Part shown: one piece after another, positions 7,742 through 15,112 of the stretch
How the letters are laid out: every line of letters starts with the position of its first letter
How positions within the stretch are numbered: the stretch's first letter is position 1
DNA from: Actinokineospora spheciospongiae
GTDB lineage: Bacteria > Actinomycetota > Actinomycetes > Mycobacteriales > Pseudonocardiaceae
Assembly (NCBI RefSeq): GCF_000564855.1
Contig: NZ_AYXG01000123.1
Coordinates: 1 to 52,481 of the forward strand
Direction of reading: 5' to 3'
Length of the DNA: 52,481 bases
Made by a program: the position numbers and the translations under genes
The notes under the pieces: model-generated
Told to the model about the DNA's origin: nothing
What the model saw: the letters and a program-made list of their open reading frames with translations, nothing else
Database searches by the model: none

Positions 7742-8098
7742 TCAGGACCCGTTGCGGAAGCGGGTGGCGGAGCTGTCGTCGCTCTGGGCGTAGTTGGCGG
7801 CCGACTTCTCCGCGCTGGCCACGAACTCCTCCATCCGCTTGAGGGCGCCCTCGAGCTGCCCGCGCAGGCCGGTCTCGCCACCGAGGCGCTCGGTGAACTT
7901 CTCCGCCAGTTCCTGCCCGACCGGGCTGGTGCCCAGCATCGGCAGGTACGCGGGGGTGGCCAGCTCGGCCACGTCGGCGAAGATGGCGTCGAGGTCGGCG
8001 CGCACCTCCTCGACGGCGGCGGCGAACTCGCGGATCTGCGCGGGTTCCACCTGCCACCCGTCGGCTCCGGTGACGGCGTTGGGGTCGTCGACGTACAC
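7742..8098 (-). CDS. PE-like type VII secretion substrate with YxxxD tail (cassette 1)
   Basis: A 118-aa helical protein. The core LGTSPVGQELAEKF, then GGETGLRGQLEGALKRMEEF, is shared almost residue for residue with the C-terminus of the larger protein at 10758-12035. The tail reads SAANYAQSDD, giving Y103-A-Q-S-D107, which fits the YxxxD/E export signal of type VII substrates. It lacks a WxG motif, as PE proteins do, and its upstream neighbour provides WSG. The GTG at 8098 has GGGAGG upstream. I infer that it forms a heterodimer with the PPE-like protein at 8115-9731. Confidence 0.75.
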   Translation of the reverse strand: MYVDDPNAVTGADGWQVEPAQIREFAAAVEEVRADLDAIFADVAELATPAYLPMLGTSPVGQELAEKFTERLGGETGLRGQLEGALKRMEEFVASAEKSAANYAQSDDSSATRFRNGS

Positions 8099-8114
8099 GG
8101 GGCCCTCCCTTTCC

Positions 8115-9731
8115 CTACAGGCCGATGACCGGCGGCGCGGACTTCATGTCGGACGTGGTGAACGGGTCTTCCTCGATCGGGACGCGCCTGCGGTGCTCCC
8201 CGTCCTCCTCGCGGTCGCGGGCGGACCCGCCCGCTCCGGTGCCGTAGCCGGACCCGGCGCGGCCGTGCTCCTCGGCGAACCCGGTGGCCCGCCCGAAGCG
8301 GCCGGGCCTGCCGTTGCGGTGCGCCTCGTCCTCCGGGAGCACGGTGGCGCCGCGGGCACCGCCGCGGCCGCCCCGGCGGTTCTCCTCGTCCTCGGGGAGC
8401 AGCGACCCGCCGCGGGCGCCGACCCGGCCGGTGCGGCGGCGCTCCTCCTCGTCGGGCAGCAGGGTGCCGCCGCGCAGGCCCGCGCGGTTCTTGCGGCGGG
8501 TCTCCTCGTCGTCGTCGAACAGGCCGCCGCCGCGACCGGTGCCCCGGCCCGCGCCGACGCCACCCCGGCCGCCGCGACCGGTGGTCGCGCCCGCCCGGCC
8601 GCCGCCGCCCGCACCGGGGGCGCCGGTGACCGGGCGCCCACCCCGGCCGGTGCCCGTGCCCGGGGTGCCGCGGCCGACGCCGACGCCACCGCCCTTGGCG
8701 CCACCGGTGCCGCGCGGGAGCCCGCCGACGGGGACGCCGCCGGGGCGCAGGCCACCGATGCCGCCGATCCCGCCGATCCCGCCGACGCCCGGACCGGAGC
8801 CCGCGCCGCCGGGGGCGCCGGTGCCGTTCCCGACGCCGGTGAGGCCCTTCCAGCGGCCTTCCCAGCCGCTGTTGAAGCTCGGCACGAATGAGGGGGTGGT
8901 GTTGAAGCCGGGGCCACCGCCGTAGACGGGGGCCGGACCGGCCGCGGGCGGGGTGTACGACGGGTTGCCGGGGACGGTGACGCCCGGGCCGGGGACGCCG
9001 GTGACCGGGGGCGCGGTCCACGCGGGGGTGGTGCCCGGGTTGATGCCGGTGGTCGGGGTGCCGAAGCGCGGGGTGGTGCCGTCGATGCCGAGGACGGCGG
9101 TCTCGAACCGCTGCATCGTCTGCACGGCCTTGCGCTTCATCTTCTTCTTGTTGCTGCCGAAGCCGAACGCGCTGGCGATGCCGCCGATGGCCGCGCCGAA
9201 CGCGGCGCCGATCGGGCCGCCGATGGCCATGCCCGCCGCGGCGCCGCCGCCCGCGGTGGCCAGCCACGGGCTCGACGGGTTGCCGCCGGGCATGGTGCTC
9301 TGCGCCGAGCGCAGCGCGCCGCCCGCGTCCTCGACCGGCTTGGCGATCTGCTGGGCGGTGGCGCCCAGCTCGGCGACCCAGGCGGCGTTGCGGACGACGG
9401 TGTGCGCGGCCTGTTCGGAGGCGCCGCCGGACCAGAACTGCATCAGCCTGCCCAGCGACCGCGACAGGTCCTGGGAGGCGGTGGCGACCTTGGTGCCGTG
9501 CTGGGTCCACTGGTCGGCCAGCATCTCGAGCTGGGCGGCGTTGGCGTTGTCGCCGACCATGCGCTGCAACGACTTGAGGGAGTAACCGTTCCAGTCGACG
9601 CCGCCGGTGACGTACTGGTCGTCGTCCTCGCGGCGGCGCCTGCGCTCGTCCTCGGCGGAGCGGCGCGCGGCGGCGGCCGCGGCGACCAGCTCGGACATCC
9701 GCCCGGCGAGCTGCTCAAGGTTGGCGATCAT
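8115..9731 (-). CDS. PPE-like WxG protein with Gly/Arg-rich repeat tail (cassette 1)
   Basis: A 538-aa protein. Residues 1-165 form a helical WXG100/PPE-like domain with WSG at 100-102 (LMQFWSGGASEQAAH) in the turn between helices. A glycine/alanine hydrophobic stretch follows at about 164-196 (GMAIGGPIGAAFGAAIGGIA) and then a basic KKKMKRK segment. The remainder is Pro/Gly/Arg-rich, including four 20-residue units with LLPEDEE-like cores. The last residues end in EHRRRVP... and PPVIGL, a tail also present in the second PPE-like protein. The ATG at 9731 has GGGAGGGG upstream. Probably an exported type VII substrate, but this is not tested by sequence alone. Confidence 0.75.
   Translation of the reverse strand: MIANLEQLAGRMSELVAAAAAARRSAEDERRRRREDDDQYVTGGVDWNGYSLKSLQRMVGDNANAAQLEMLADQWTQHGTKVATASQDLSRSLGRLMQFWSGGASEQAAHTVVRNAAWVAELGATAQQIAKPVEDAGGALRSAQSTMPGGNPSSPWLATAGGGAAAGMAIGGPIGAAFGAAIGGIASAFGFGSNKKKMKRKAVQTMQRFETAVLGIDGTTPRFGTPTTGINPGTTPAWTAPPVTGVPGPGVTVPGNPSYTPPAAGPAPVYGGGPGFNTTPSFVPSFNSGWEGRWKGLTGVGNGTGAPGGAGSGPGVGGIGGIGGIGGLRPGGVPVGGLPRGTGGAKGGGVGVGRGTPGTGTGRGGRPVTGAPGAGGGGRAGATTGRGGRGGVGAGRGTGRGGGLFDDDEETRRKNRAGLRGGTLLPDEEERRRTGRVGARGGSLLPEDEENRRGGRGGARGATVLPEDEAHRNGRPGRFGRATGFAEEHGRAGSGYGTGAGGSARDREEDGEHRRRVPIEEDPFTTSDMKSAPPVIGL
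8281..8520 (-). repeat. Four 60-bp coding repeats in PPE-like gene 1
   Basis: Four consecutive units of exactly 60 bases encode 20-residue repeats with a core like LLPEDEENRR followed by Gly/Arg (RGGRGGARG). The outermost unit reads FDDDEETRRK. Acidic and basic patches alternate within each unit. Confidence 0.85.
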
Positions 9732-9795
9732 CCCCGCGCCCCTCCCTCGGCCCGGGGTCCCCGGACCGGGTAGCGATTACCCAGGTGCTGTACAT

Positions 9796-9808
9796 GCTCG
9801 TTTCCGAC
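9796..9808 (-). promoter_or_regulatory. Shared 13-bp element upstream of PPE/PE/EspG cassette 1
   Basis: GCTCGTTTCCGAC, 65 bases upstream of the cassette-1 start, is identical to 13391-13403 upstream of cassette 2. On the transcribed strand it reads GTCGGAAACGAGC. The 9732-9882 gap holds nothing else recognisable. Confidence 0.5.
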
Positions 9809-9882
9809 TGTCACGGTATCGGATGGGACCGACGATCCGGGAGATCCGCACACCCCTACCGCGCCGAGCGGACGGTGGGCGG

Positions 9883-10758
9883 TCACCGGTACCACAGCTC
9901 CCCGGCCAGGTCGCGCAGCGCGGCCACCAGCTCGTCGCCGGAGAACGGGTTGACGCTCATCCAGTCCGACCCCGGGTCGCCGCCGAGGCGGAACCGGCCG
10001 CGGGCGGTGTCGAGCCAGCGCAGCTCCGGGCCCGAGCGCTCCCAGGTGTCGGCGTAGCCGCCGCGGAAGGCCACCCCGGCCTGGCCGTTGCCCAGCACCG
10101 GTTGCAGGTGGGTGGTGAGCCTGCGCGCGGACTGCTCGTCGATGCCGTGCTCGGCCAGCAGGCGGTCCAGCCCGTCGGCGCCGAGCTGCCGCGGCCGACC
10201 GCCCCCGGGCGGCGCGGCGGCCGCCTGGATGGCCCGGTGCGCGGCGTCGAGCGCCCGCCGGGACAGGGTGAACGGCGCCGCCAGGGCGGCCGGGTGCGCG
10301 GGGACCAGGTCCGGCACGTGGTCGACGACCTCACGGGTGGGCAGCGCCAGCAGGTGCACCCGACCGCCGGGGCCGCGCACGTCCTGGGTGACCAGCAGCG
10401 CTTCCTCGCGCTGGGCGAGCACCAGCACCCCGAGCGCCCCACCGCGGCGGGCGACGAGCAGGTCGAACGCGCCGACGCCCTCGCGCAGCAGGTGCACCAG
10501 GTCGGCGGCCACCCCGCGCGGGCCGCGGTGGTCGGCCAGGCCCTGCCCGGCCAGCCGCGCCCTGGCCGAGGCGAACAGCTCCCGGCGCTGCGCGGCGGTG
10601 GTGCCGCGCGGGGTGAGCTTCAGCGGGAACGGCGGGGTGACCTCGGCGAAGGTGCACAGCAGGTCGACCTCGGTCGCCTCCAGCCAGGCGCCGCCCGGCC
10701 CGTCGTCGGTGCTCCAGTGCGCGTCGGGGTCGATGCCCAGGTTCAGCCCGGAATCCAT
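9883..10758 (-). CDS. EspG-family type VII secretion chaperone (cassette 2)
   Basis: A 291-aa paralogue of the EspG-like protein at 6895-7734. Matching landmarks are ATEVDLLCTFAEVTPPFPLK, LLVTQDV, RLLAEHGIDEQSARRL and the C-terminal GSDWMSVNPFSGDELV. Its ATG overlaps the stop of the PE-like gene by one base (TGATG), so translation is probably coupled. By family it would keep the cassette-2 PE-PPE pair soluble and target it to an ESX channel. The middle region differs most from paralogue 1, consistent with separate client specificity, which is inference. Confidence 0.85.
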   Translation of the reverse strand: MDSGLNLGIDPDAHWSTDDGPGGAWLEATEVDLLCTFAEVTPPFPLKLTPRGTTAAQRRELFASARARLAGQGLADHRGPRGVAADLVHLLREGVGAFDLLVARRGGALGVLVLAQREEALLVTQDVRGPGGRVHLLALPTREVVDHVPDLVPAHPAALAAPFTLSRRALDAAHRAIQAAAAPPGGGRPRQLGADGLDRLLAEHGIDEQSARRLTTHLQPVLGNGQAGVAFRGGYADTWERSGPELRWLDTARGRFRLGGDPGSDWMSVNPFSGDELVAALRDLAGELWYR

Positions 10759-12035
10759 CAGCCCGCCGTCCGCTGCTCGGCCTGCCCGATGGCGTCCCGG
10801 GCGATCTCCTCGGACTCGCGGTAGCCGTCGCGGACCTTCTCCGCGCTCTCGATGAACCGGTCCATCCGGCGCATGGCCTCGGCGAGCAGGCCGCGCAGGC
10901 CGGTGTCGCCGTTGAGCCGGTCGTCGAACTTGCGGGCCAACTGCCTGCCGACCGGGCTGGTGCCCAACTGCGGGGTGTAGTCCTCGCCCTGCATCCGCTC
11001 GACCCGGGTCTGCACCGCGGCCAGGCCGAACCGGGCCGCGGTGCAGGCCACGCTGAACCCGGCCAGCTTGGCCGGGTCGACGTCCCAGTAGCCCTTGGAC
11101 TGCGGCGGCGGCTGGTCGGCCGGGGTGCCGGAAGTGCCATCCGGGGCGCCGATGTAGGTGGTGGGGGCGTCGTCGGGCCTGCCGGGGTGGCCGGGGCCGC
11201 CGCCTGCGGCAGCGCCGTCCCCGGCAGCGCCATCTCCGGCAGCGCCATCTCCGGCGGTGCCGTCCCCGGGGTGGGTGGCGTCGGTGTTGTCGGAACCGCT
11301 GTTCGGGTTGCCGCTGCCGGGGCTGCCCGCGGCGGGGGCGCCGGTACCGGGGTCGGGATCACCGGCGGCGGAGCCGGGACCGGTCGGGTCGGGCTTCTGC
11401 ACGTCCGGGGCCGGGGCGCCGGTGCCCTCGGCCGGGGGCCCGGCGGGCTGCCCCTGCTCGGGTGCGGGACCACCCGCGGCGGGTGGCGGAACCGCGACCG
11501 CGGGCGCCGACGACGCGGGCGGCGCGGACACCGGCGCAGTGGGCTGCCCGGGAACGGGTTGGGCGGGAACAGGCCCCGGCACGGGCGTGCCCGGGTCGAC
11601 CGGGCCGGGCGTGGCGGAGCCGACCGGGACCGGCGTGCCCGGGCCAACCGGAGCAGGTGTGGCGGAATCGACCGGGACCGGCGTGCCCGGGCCAACCGGG
11701 CCAGGCGTGGCGGAGTCGACCGGAACCGGCGTGCCCGGGCCGACCAGGCCGGGCGTGGTGGCGTCGACCGGGGCCGGTGTGATCGAGTCCGCCGGGGCCG
11801 GTGCCGCTGGACCCGGCCCCGGCACCTGTGTGGCGGGTGGACCCGGTTCCGGCACCGGCATGGCGGGCGGACCCGGTTCCGGCGCGGGCGTGGTGGGCGG
11901 GCCCGCATCGGGCACCGGCATCGGCGGCGGGGTGCCGTCCCCGCCCTGGGCCGCCGCCGGGGTCGCCAGGTCACCGGTGAAAGCGCCGTCGGTCACGACC
12001 CCGTCGGCGGCCGGGAACGCGTTCTGCTCCTGCAT
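10758..12035 (-). CDS. PE-like protein with long Pro-rich N-terminal extension (cassette 2)
   Basis: A 425-aa protein. Residues 1 to about 305 are Pro/Ala/Gly/Thr-rich low complexity, including 16-residue repeats (TPVPVDSATPGPVGPG). The final ~115 residues match the whole 118-aa cassette-1 protein: LGTSPVGRQLARKFDDRL, then GDTGLRGLLAEAMRRMDRF. The tail contains GYRESEE, giving Y405-R-E-S-E409, a YxxxE export signal. The ATG at 12035 lies 21 bases after the PPE-like stop. A Pro-rich segment placed before, not after, the PE-like module is unusual. It could span envelope layers or be a surface-exposed arm. Function is inferred. Confidence 0.7.
   Translation of the reverse strand: MQEQNAFPAADGVVTDGAFTGDLATPAAAQGGDGTPPPMPVPDAGPPTTPAPEPGPPAMPVPEPGPPATQVPGPGPAAPAPADSITPAPVDATTPGLVGPGTPVPVDSATPGPVGPGTPVPVDSATPAPVGPGTPVPVGSATPGPVDPGTPVPGPVPAQPVPGQPTAPVSAPPASSAPAVAVPPPAAGGPAPEQGQPAGPPAEGTGAPAPDVQKPDPTGPGSAAGDPDPGTGAPAAGSPGSGNPNSGSDNTDATHPGDGTAGDGAAGDGAAGDGAAAGGGPGHPGRPDDAPTTYIGAPDGTSGTPADQPPPQSKGYWDVDPAKLAGFSVACTAARFGLAAVQTRVERMQGEDYTPQLGTSPVGRQLARKFDDRLNGDTGLRGLLAEAMRRMDRFIESAEKVRDGYRESEEIARDAIGQAEQRTAG
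11584..11775 (-). repeat. 48-bp tandem coding repeat in PE-like gene 2
   Basis: The sequence GGCGTGCCCGGG recurs at 11584, 11632, 11680 and 11728, exactly 48 bases apart, and encodes 16-residue Pro-rich units. The period is in frame, so copy number could vary without breaking the gene. Confidence 0.9.
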
Positions 12036-12056
12036 GGTGGTGCTGTCCCCTGCCCT

Positions 12057-13304
12057 CTAGAGTCCGATTACCGGCGGTGAGGCCTTCTTGTCGGTGAGCA
12101 AGAACGAGTCGTCGTCACCGAACGGGTAGCGCCTGCGGTGCTCGCCCTCACCACCGCCCTGCCCTCCCACCACGCCGCCGCCCATGGGCATCCCACCCAT
12201 CCCGCCCAGGGCACCGCCCGCGTGCGCGCCCGCACCGGCGTTCGCGGCGGCGGGGGCGCCGACGACCCCACCGTTGCGGAAACCGCCGGACGGCACCGCC
12301 TCCGTCGCCCCGACGCCGGGGGACGGGGCCACCGGGGGGCGCGGCGTCCCCGGGCCGTCGCTGTCCTGCCCGACCGGGCCGGGGTGACCGCCGAACGATC
12401 CACCGCCGCCGCCACCCCCGCCGCCGCTGTGGGCGGGAGTGCGGTCGTTGGTGCTGGTGCCCGGCGTGCAGGTGTCGGTGTAGCCCGCGGCGGAGGTGCT
12501 CGACGGTCCGCCGGTGAGGTCGTTCCAGCGGGCGGTCGGGTCGGTGGGGATGGCGGGCGGGACCGTCGGCCCGATCGGCACCTGCTCCTGGGGAACGGAT
12601 TCGGTGCGTGGGCGCAGTGCGCTGCCGCGCTCCTCGAACTGCGGGGTGGCCTGGTCGATGCCGATGGCCGCGCCCTCGAACCGGCGCATCGCCTCCACCG
12701 CCACGGCCTTGAGGTTCGCCTGCTCCTGCTCGGCGGTGAACGCGCTCTCGGTGCCGGAGGCGACCCCGCTGACGGCGGCGGCGAGCGGACCCCCCGCCTG
12801 CTCGGCCAGCGCGGCGCTGTCGGCGGCCAGGGCGGGCGGCACGGCCGGGGTCTGCGGTAGCTGCGGCATGGCGTCCTGGGCGGCCTTGAGCGCGCCCGCG
12901 GCCTCCTGCACCGGGTCGCCGATCCGGTAGGCGGTCTCACCGAGGTCCGACACCCACTGGGCGTTGAGGGCGACGTCGGCGCGGGCCTGCTCGGCGGCGG
13001 CGCCGGACCAGTACTGCATCAGGTCCTCGAGGGCGGTGCTGAGCACGTCGGAGGCGTCGACGACCTCGTTGCCCGCGGCCCGCCAGTCGTCGGCGAGGCG
13101 TTCGAGCTGCGGGACGCTCGCCTTGTCGGCGACCATCGCCACCAGCTCGGCCAGGCTGAAGCTCTCCCAGGGCGTGCCGCCGGTGACGTAGACGTCGTCG
13201 GTGGGCGGCAGCGTCCCCGCGGGAACACCGCCGGTGGTGTCGGGTGTGCTGTCGGTGGTGCCTGCCGCGCCCTTCGCGGCGTCGTCGGCCTGCCCTGTTG
13301 CCAT
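12057..13304 (-). CDS. PPE-like WxG protein with Gly-rich tail (cassette 2)
   Basis: A 415-aa paralogue of the 8115-9731 product. Shared positions include YVTGG..W, LAD.W, LMQYWSG (WSG at 99-101), NAQWV, and a Gly/Ala stretch. A 9-Gly run and a Gly/Met-rich segment (LGGMGGMPMGGGVVGG) precede the tail. The tail carries EHRRRYPFGDDDSF and ends PPVIGL as in paralogue 1. The ATG at 13304 is chosen because GAGGGGAG lies 8 bases upstream; a nearby GTG is too close to that site. It is divergent from the metallophosphoesterase gene and heads the second cassette. Confidence 0.75.
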   Translation of the reverse strand: MATGQADDAAKGAAGTTDSTPDTTGGVPAGTLPPTDDVYVTGGTPWESFSLAELVAMVADKASVPQLERLADDWRAAGNEVVDASDVLSTALEDLMQYWSGAAAEQARADVALNAQWVSDLGETAYRIGDPVQEAAGALKAAQDAMPQLPQTPAVPPALAADSAALAEQAGGPLAAAVSGVASGTESAFTAEQEQANLKAVAVEAMRRFEGAAIGIDQATPQFEERGSALRPRTESVPQEQVPIGPTVPPAIPTDPTARWNDLTGGPSSTSAAGYTDTCTPGTSTNDRTPAHSGGGGGGGGGSFGGHPGPVGQDSDGPGTPRPPVAPSPGVGATEAVPSGGFRNGGVVGAPAAANAGAGAHAGGALGGMGGMPMGGGVVGGQGGGEGEHRRRYPFGDDDSFLLTDKKASPPVIGL

Positions 13305-13390
13305 CGCACGAACTCCCCTCGGCGGTGTGGCCGCACCGCCGCTCCCCGTGGACCTCATGACGCGCGGACACCCCTGGGGCGCCCCCGAAC

Positions 13391-13403
13391 GCTCGTTTCC
13401 GAC
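13391..13403 (-). promoter_or_regulatory. Shared 13-bp element upstream of PPE/PE/EspG cassette 2
   Basis: Same sequence and orientation as 9796-9808, here 87 bases upstream of the ATG at 13304. Conservation continues loosely (NNTCA on the plus-strand right side in both). Confidence 0.5.
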
Positions 13404-13497
13404 CATCAAACTAGCGGGTTGGACGGACTCCGGGCACAAACCGTTCCCTTCCGCGCACGCGCTGCCCGCCGCGCCGCCATCGATACCCGATCGGACG

Positions 13498-13503
13498 TAC
13501 CCT
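13498..13503 (+). promoter_or_regulatory. -10 element TACCCT, leaderless start of metallophosphoesterase
   Basis: TACCCT ends 6 bases before the GTG at 13510. Confidence 0.5.
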
Positions 13504-13509
13504 CGGGAA

Positions 13510-14178
13510 GTGCCCAGGGTGCTCGCGGTGTCCGACGAGATCGTCGCAGGGCTGTGGACCGCCGAGGTCCGCAGGCACGACGTCGACCTCGTGCTCGCCG
13601 CGGGCGACCTGCCGTTCGACTACCTGGAGTTCCTCTCCGACGCGCTGGACCGGCCGTGCGTGTTCGTCCCGGGCAACCACGACGCCGACCTGGGCGGCTA
13701 CGTCCACTCCTCGGGCCTGTGGACGCGCGACGGGCTGCCCGCCCGCTACCCCGGTCCGGAGGGCGCGGTGAACGCCGACGGCCGGGTGGTGGACGTCGCC
13801 GGGCTGCGCATCGCCGGGCTCGGCGGGTCCATCCGCTACAACGGCGGACCCAACCAGTGGACCGAGCGGCAGATGGCACGCCGCTCCCGCCGGGTGCGCA
13901 GGCGGGCCCGGCTGCGCGGGCTGCGCGACGGCCGACCGGTCGACGTCCTGCTCACCCACTCCCCGCCCCGCGGCTGCGGCGACCGCGACGATCCGCCGCA
14001 CCGGGGGTTCGCGTGCCTGCACGACGCGGTGCGGGTGCTGCGGCCGGGGCTGCTGGTGCACGGGCACATCCACCCGCACGGTGAGCCGGTGCCGGACCGG
14101 GACCTGGGCGGCACCCGCGTCGTCAACACCGTGGGGTACCGGATACTGGACATCCCGGAGGGCCGACATGCCGCGTGA
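13510..14178 (+). CDS. Calcineurin-like metallophosphoesterase
   Basis: A 222-aa predicted phosphoesterase. The order GDLPFDYLEFL, GNHD (VFVPGNHDAD), LTHSPP and HGHIHP is the standard metallophosphoesterase motif set. The usual first motif D-x-H is replaced by SDEIVAGLW, so one metal ligand differs, as in some divergent actinobacterial members. Its start GTG at 13510 sits 6 bases after TACCCT. The gene overlaps the ParB-like gene by 11 bases, so the two are almost certainly one operon. Substrate unknown. Confidence 0.85.
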   Translation: MPRVLAVSDEIVAGLWTAEVRRHDVDLVLAAGDLPFDYLEFLSDALDRPCVFVPGNHDADLGGYVHSSGLWTRDGLPARYPGPEGAVNADGRVVDVAGLRIAGLGGSIRYNGGPNQWTERQMARRSRRVRRRARLRGLRDGRPVDVLLTHSPPRGCGDRDDPPHRGFACLHDAVRVLRPGLLVHGHIHPHGEPVPDRDLGGTRVVNTVGYRILDIPEGRHAA

Positions 14179-15007
14179 CACCGGCTTCCCGACCGCCGAC
14201 GCGGAGAACGACTTCCTGCGCATGCGCAGGCGCCAGGTGCTCTCCCGCTTGGGCGCCTGGCTGCGCCGGGAGCCCGACGACGTGAACATCATGCTTCCCT
14301 TCGAGGAGGTGGTGGCCGCGCTCGGCCGCGTCGGCGAGCGCAGGTTGGGCCTGCAGGTCGTCCGGCTCGACTCGATCATCGGCTCGGTGGACCGCACCCG
14401 GGACTTCGACCGCCGGTTCCGGCCGACCTCGGGCACGTCGCGGCAGCGGTGGGAGCGGCTGGCCCTGGCCCGGCGCCGGGGCGAGTCGACCCCGCCGATC
14501 GACGTCTTCCGCGTCGGCGACCTGCACTTCGTGGTCGACGGGCACCACCGGGTGTCGGTGGCGCACGCCCTCGGCCTGACCACGATCGACGCGTACGTGA
14601 CCGAGATCGTCACCCGCGTCTCCGCCGCGGGCATCCGGTACCGGGGCGACCTGATCGTCAAGGACTACCGGCGCATCTTCCTCGACCGGGTGCCGCTGGA
14701 CGGGGAAGCCCGGGCCGCCGTCAACCTGACCGACGGCTGGGACTACGCCGAGCTGTCGGAGGCCGTGGAGGCGTGGGGGTACCGGCTGATGCAGGACGAG
14801 CGGGTGTTCCTGGACCGGGCGACGGTGGCGCGGCGGTGGTACGAGGAGGAGTTCGTACCGGTGGTGACCATGGTGCGGCAGGCCGGGTTGATCACCACGC
14901 AGACCGAGGCCGAGGCCTACCTGTGGGTGATCTGCGAGCGGTACCGGCTGATCCGCTCGCACACGTGGAACGACGAGGTGCTCACCTCCCTGCGGGCTCG
15001 GGTCTGA
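14168..15007 (+). CDS. ParB/Srx-like domain protein
   Basis: A 279-aa protein with a ParB N-terminal (Srx-like) core. IDVFRVGDLHFVVDGHHRVSVAHALG at about 111-136 contains the DGHHR box typical of ParB-like NTPase/nuclease folds. It lacks an obvious helix-turn-helix and is not next to a ParA, so it is unlikely to be the chromosome-partition ParB. The ATG at 14168 has GGAGGG upstream and lies inside the end of the metallophosphoesterase gene. The C-terminal half is helical with WNDEVLTSLRARV at the end. Role unknown; a nucleotide- or phosphate-handling unit with its neighbour is inference. Confidence 0.7.
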   Translation: MPRDTGFPTADAENDFLRMRRRQVLSRLGAWLRREPDDVNIMLPFEEVVAALGRVGERRLGLQVVRLDSIIGSVDRTRDFDRRFRPTSGTSRQRWERLALARRRGESTPPIDVFRVGDLHFVVDGHHRVSVAHALGLTTIDAYVTEIVTRVSAAGIRYRGDLIVKDYRRIFLDRVPLDGEARAAVNLTDGWDYAELSEAVEAWGYRLMQDERVFLDRATVARRWYEEEFVPVVTMVRQAGLITTQTEAEAYLWVICERYRLIRSHTWNDEVLTSLRARV

Positions 15008-15112
15008 TCGCGCGGTGGCGCATCACCACGCGGGTGCGACCCGACCCGACAGCGTCTCCTGTGGACACACCCCGCCGAACCGCGCCCGGGCGGGAAGGCT
15101 GGGCCGCCCGCC

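Noticed and set aside
6895-13304. Complete type VII secretion locus
   Set aside because: Only substrate-like and EspG-like genes are present; no EccA-E or mycosin gene is found in the window.
14168-15007. Chromosome-partitioning ParB
   Set aside because: Only the ParB-like N-terminal box is seen; there is no helix-turn-helix, ParA partner or parS site nearby.
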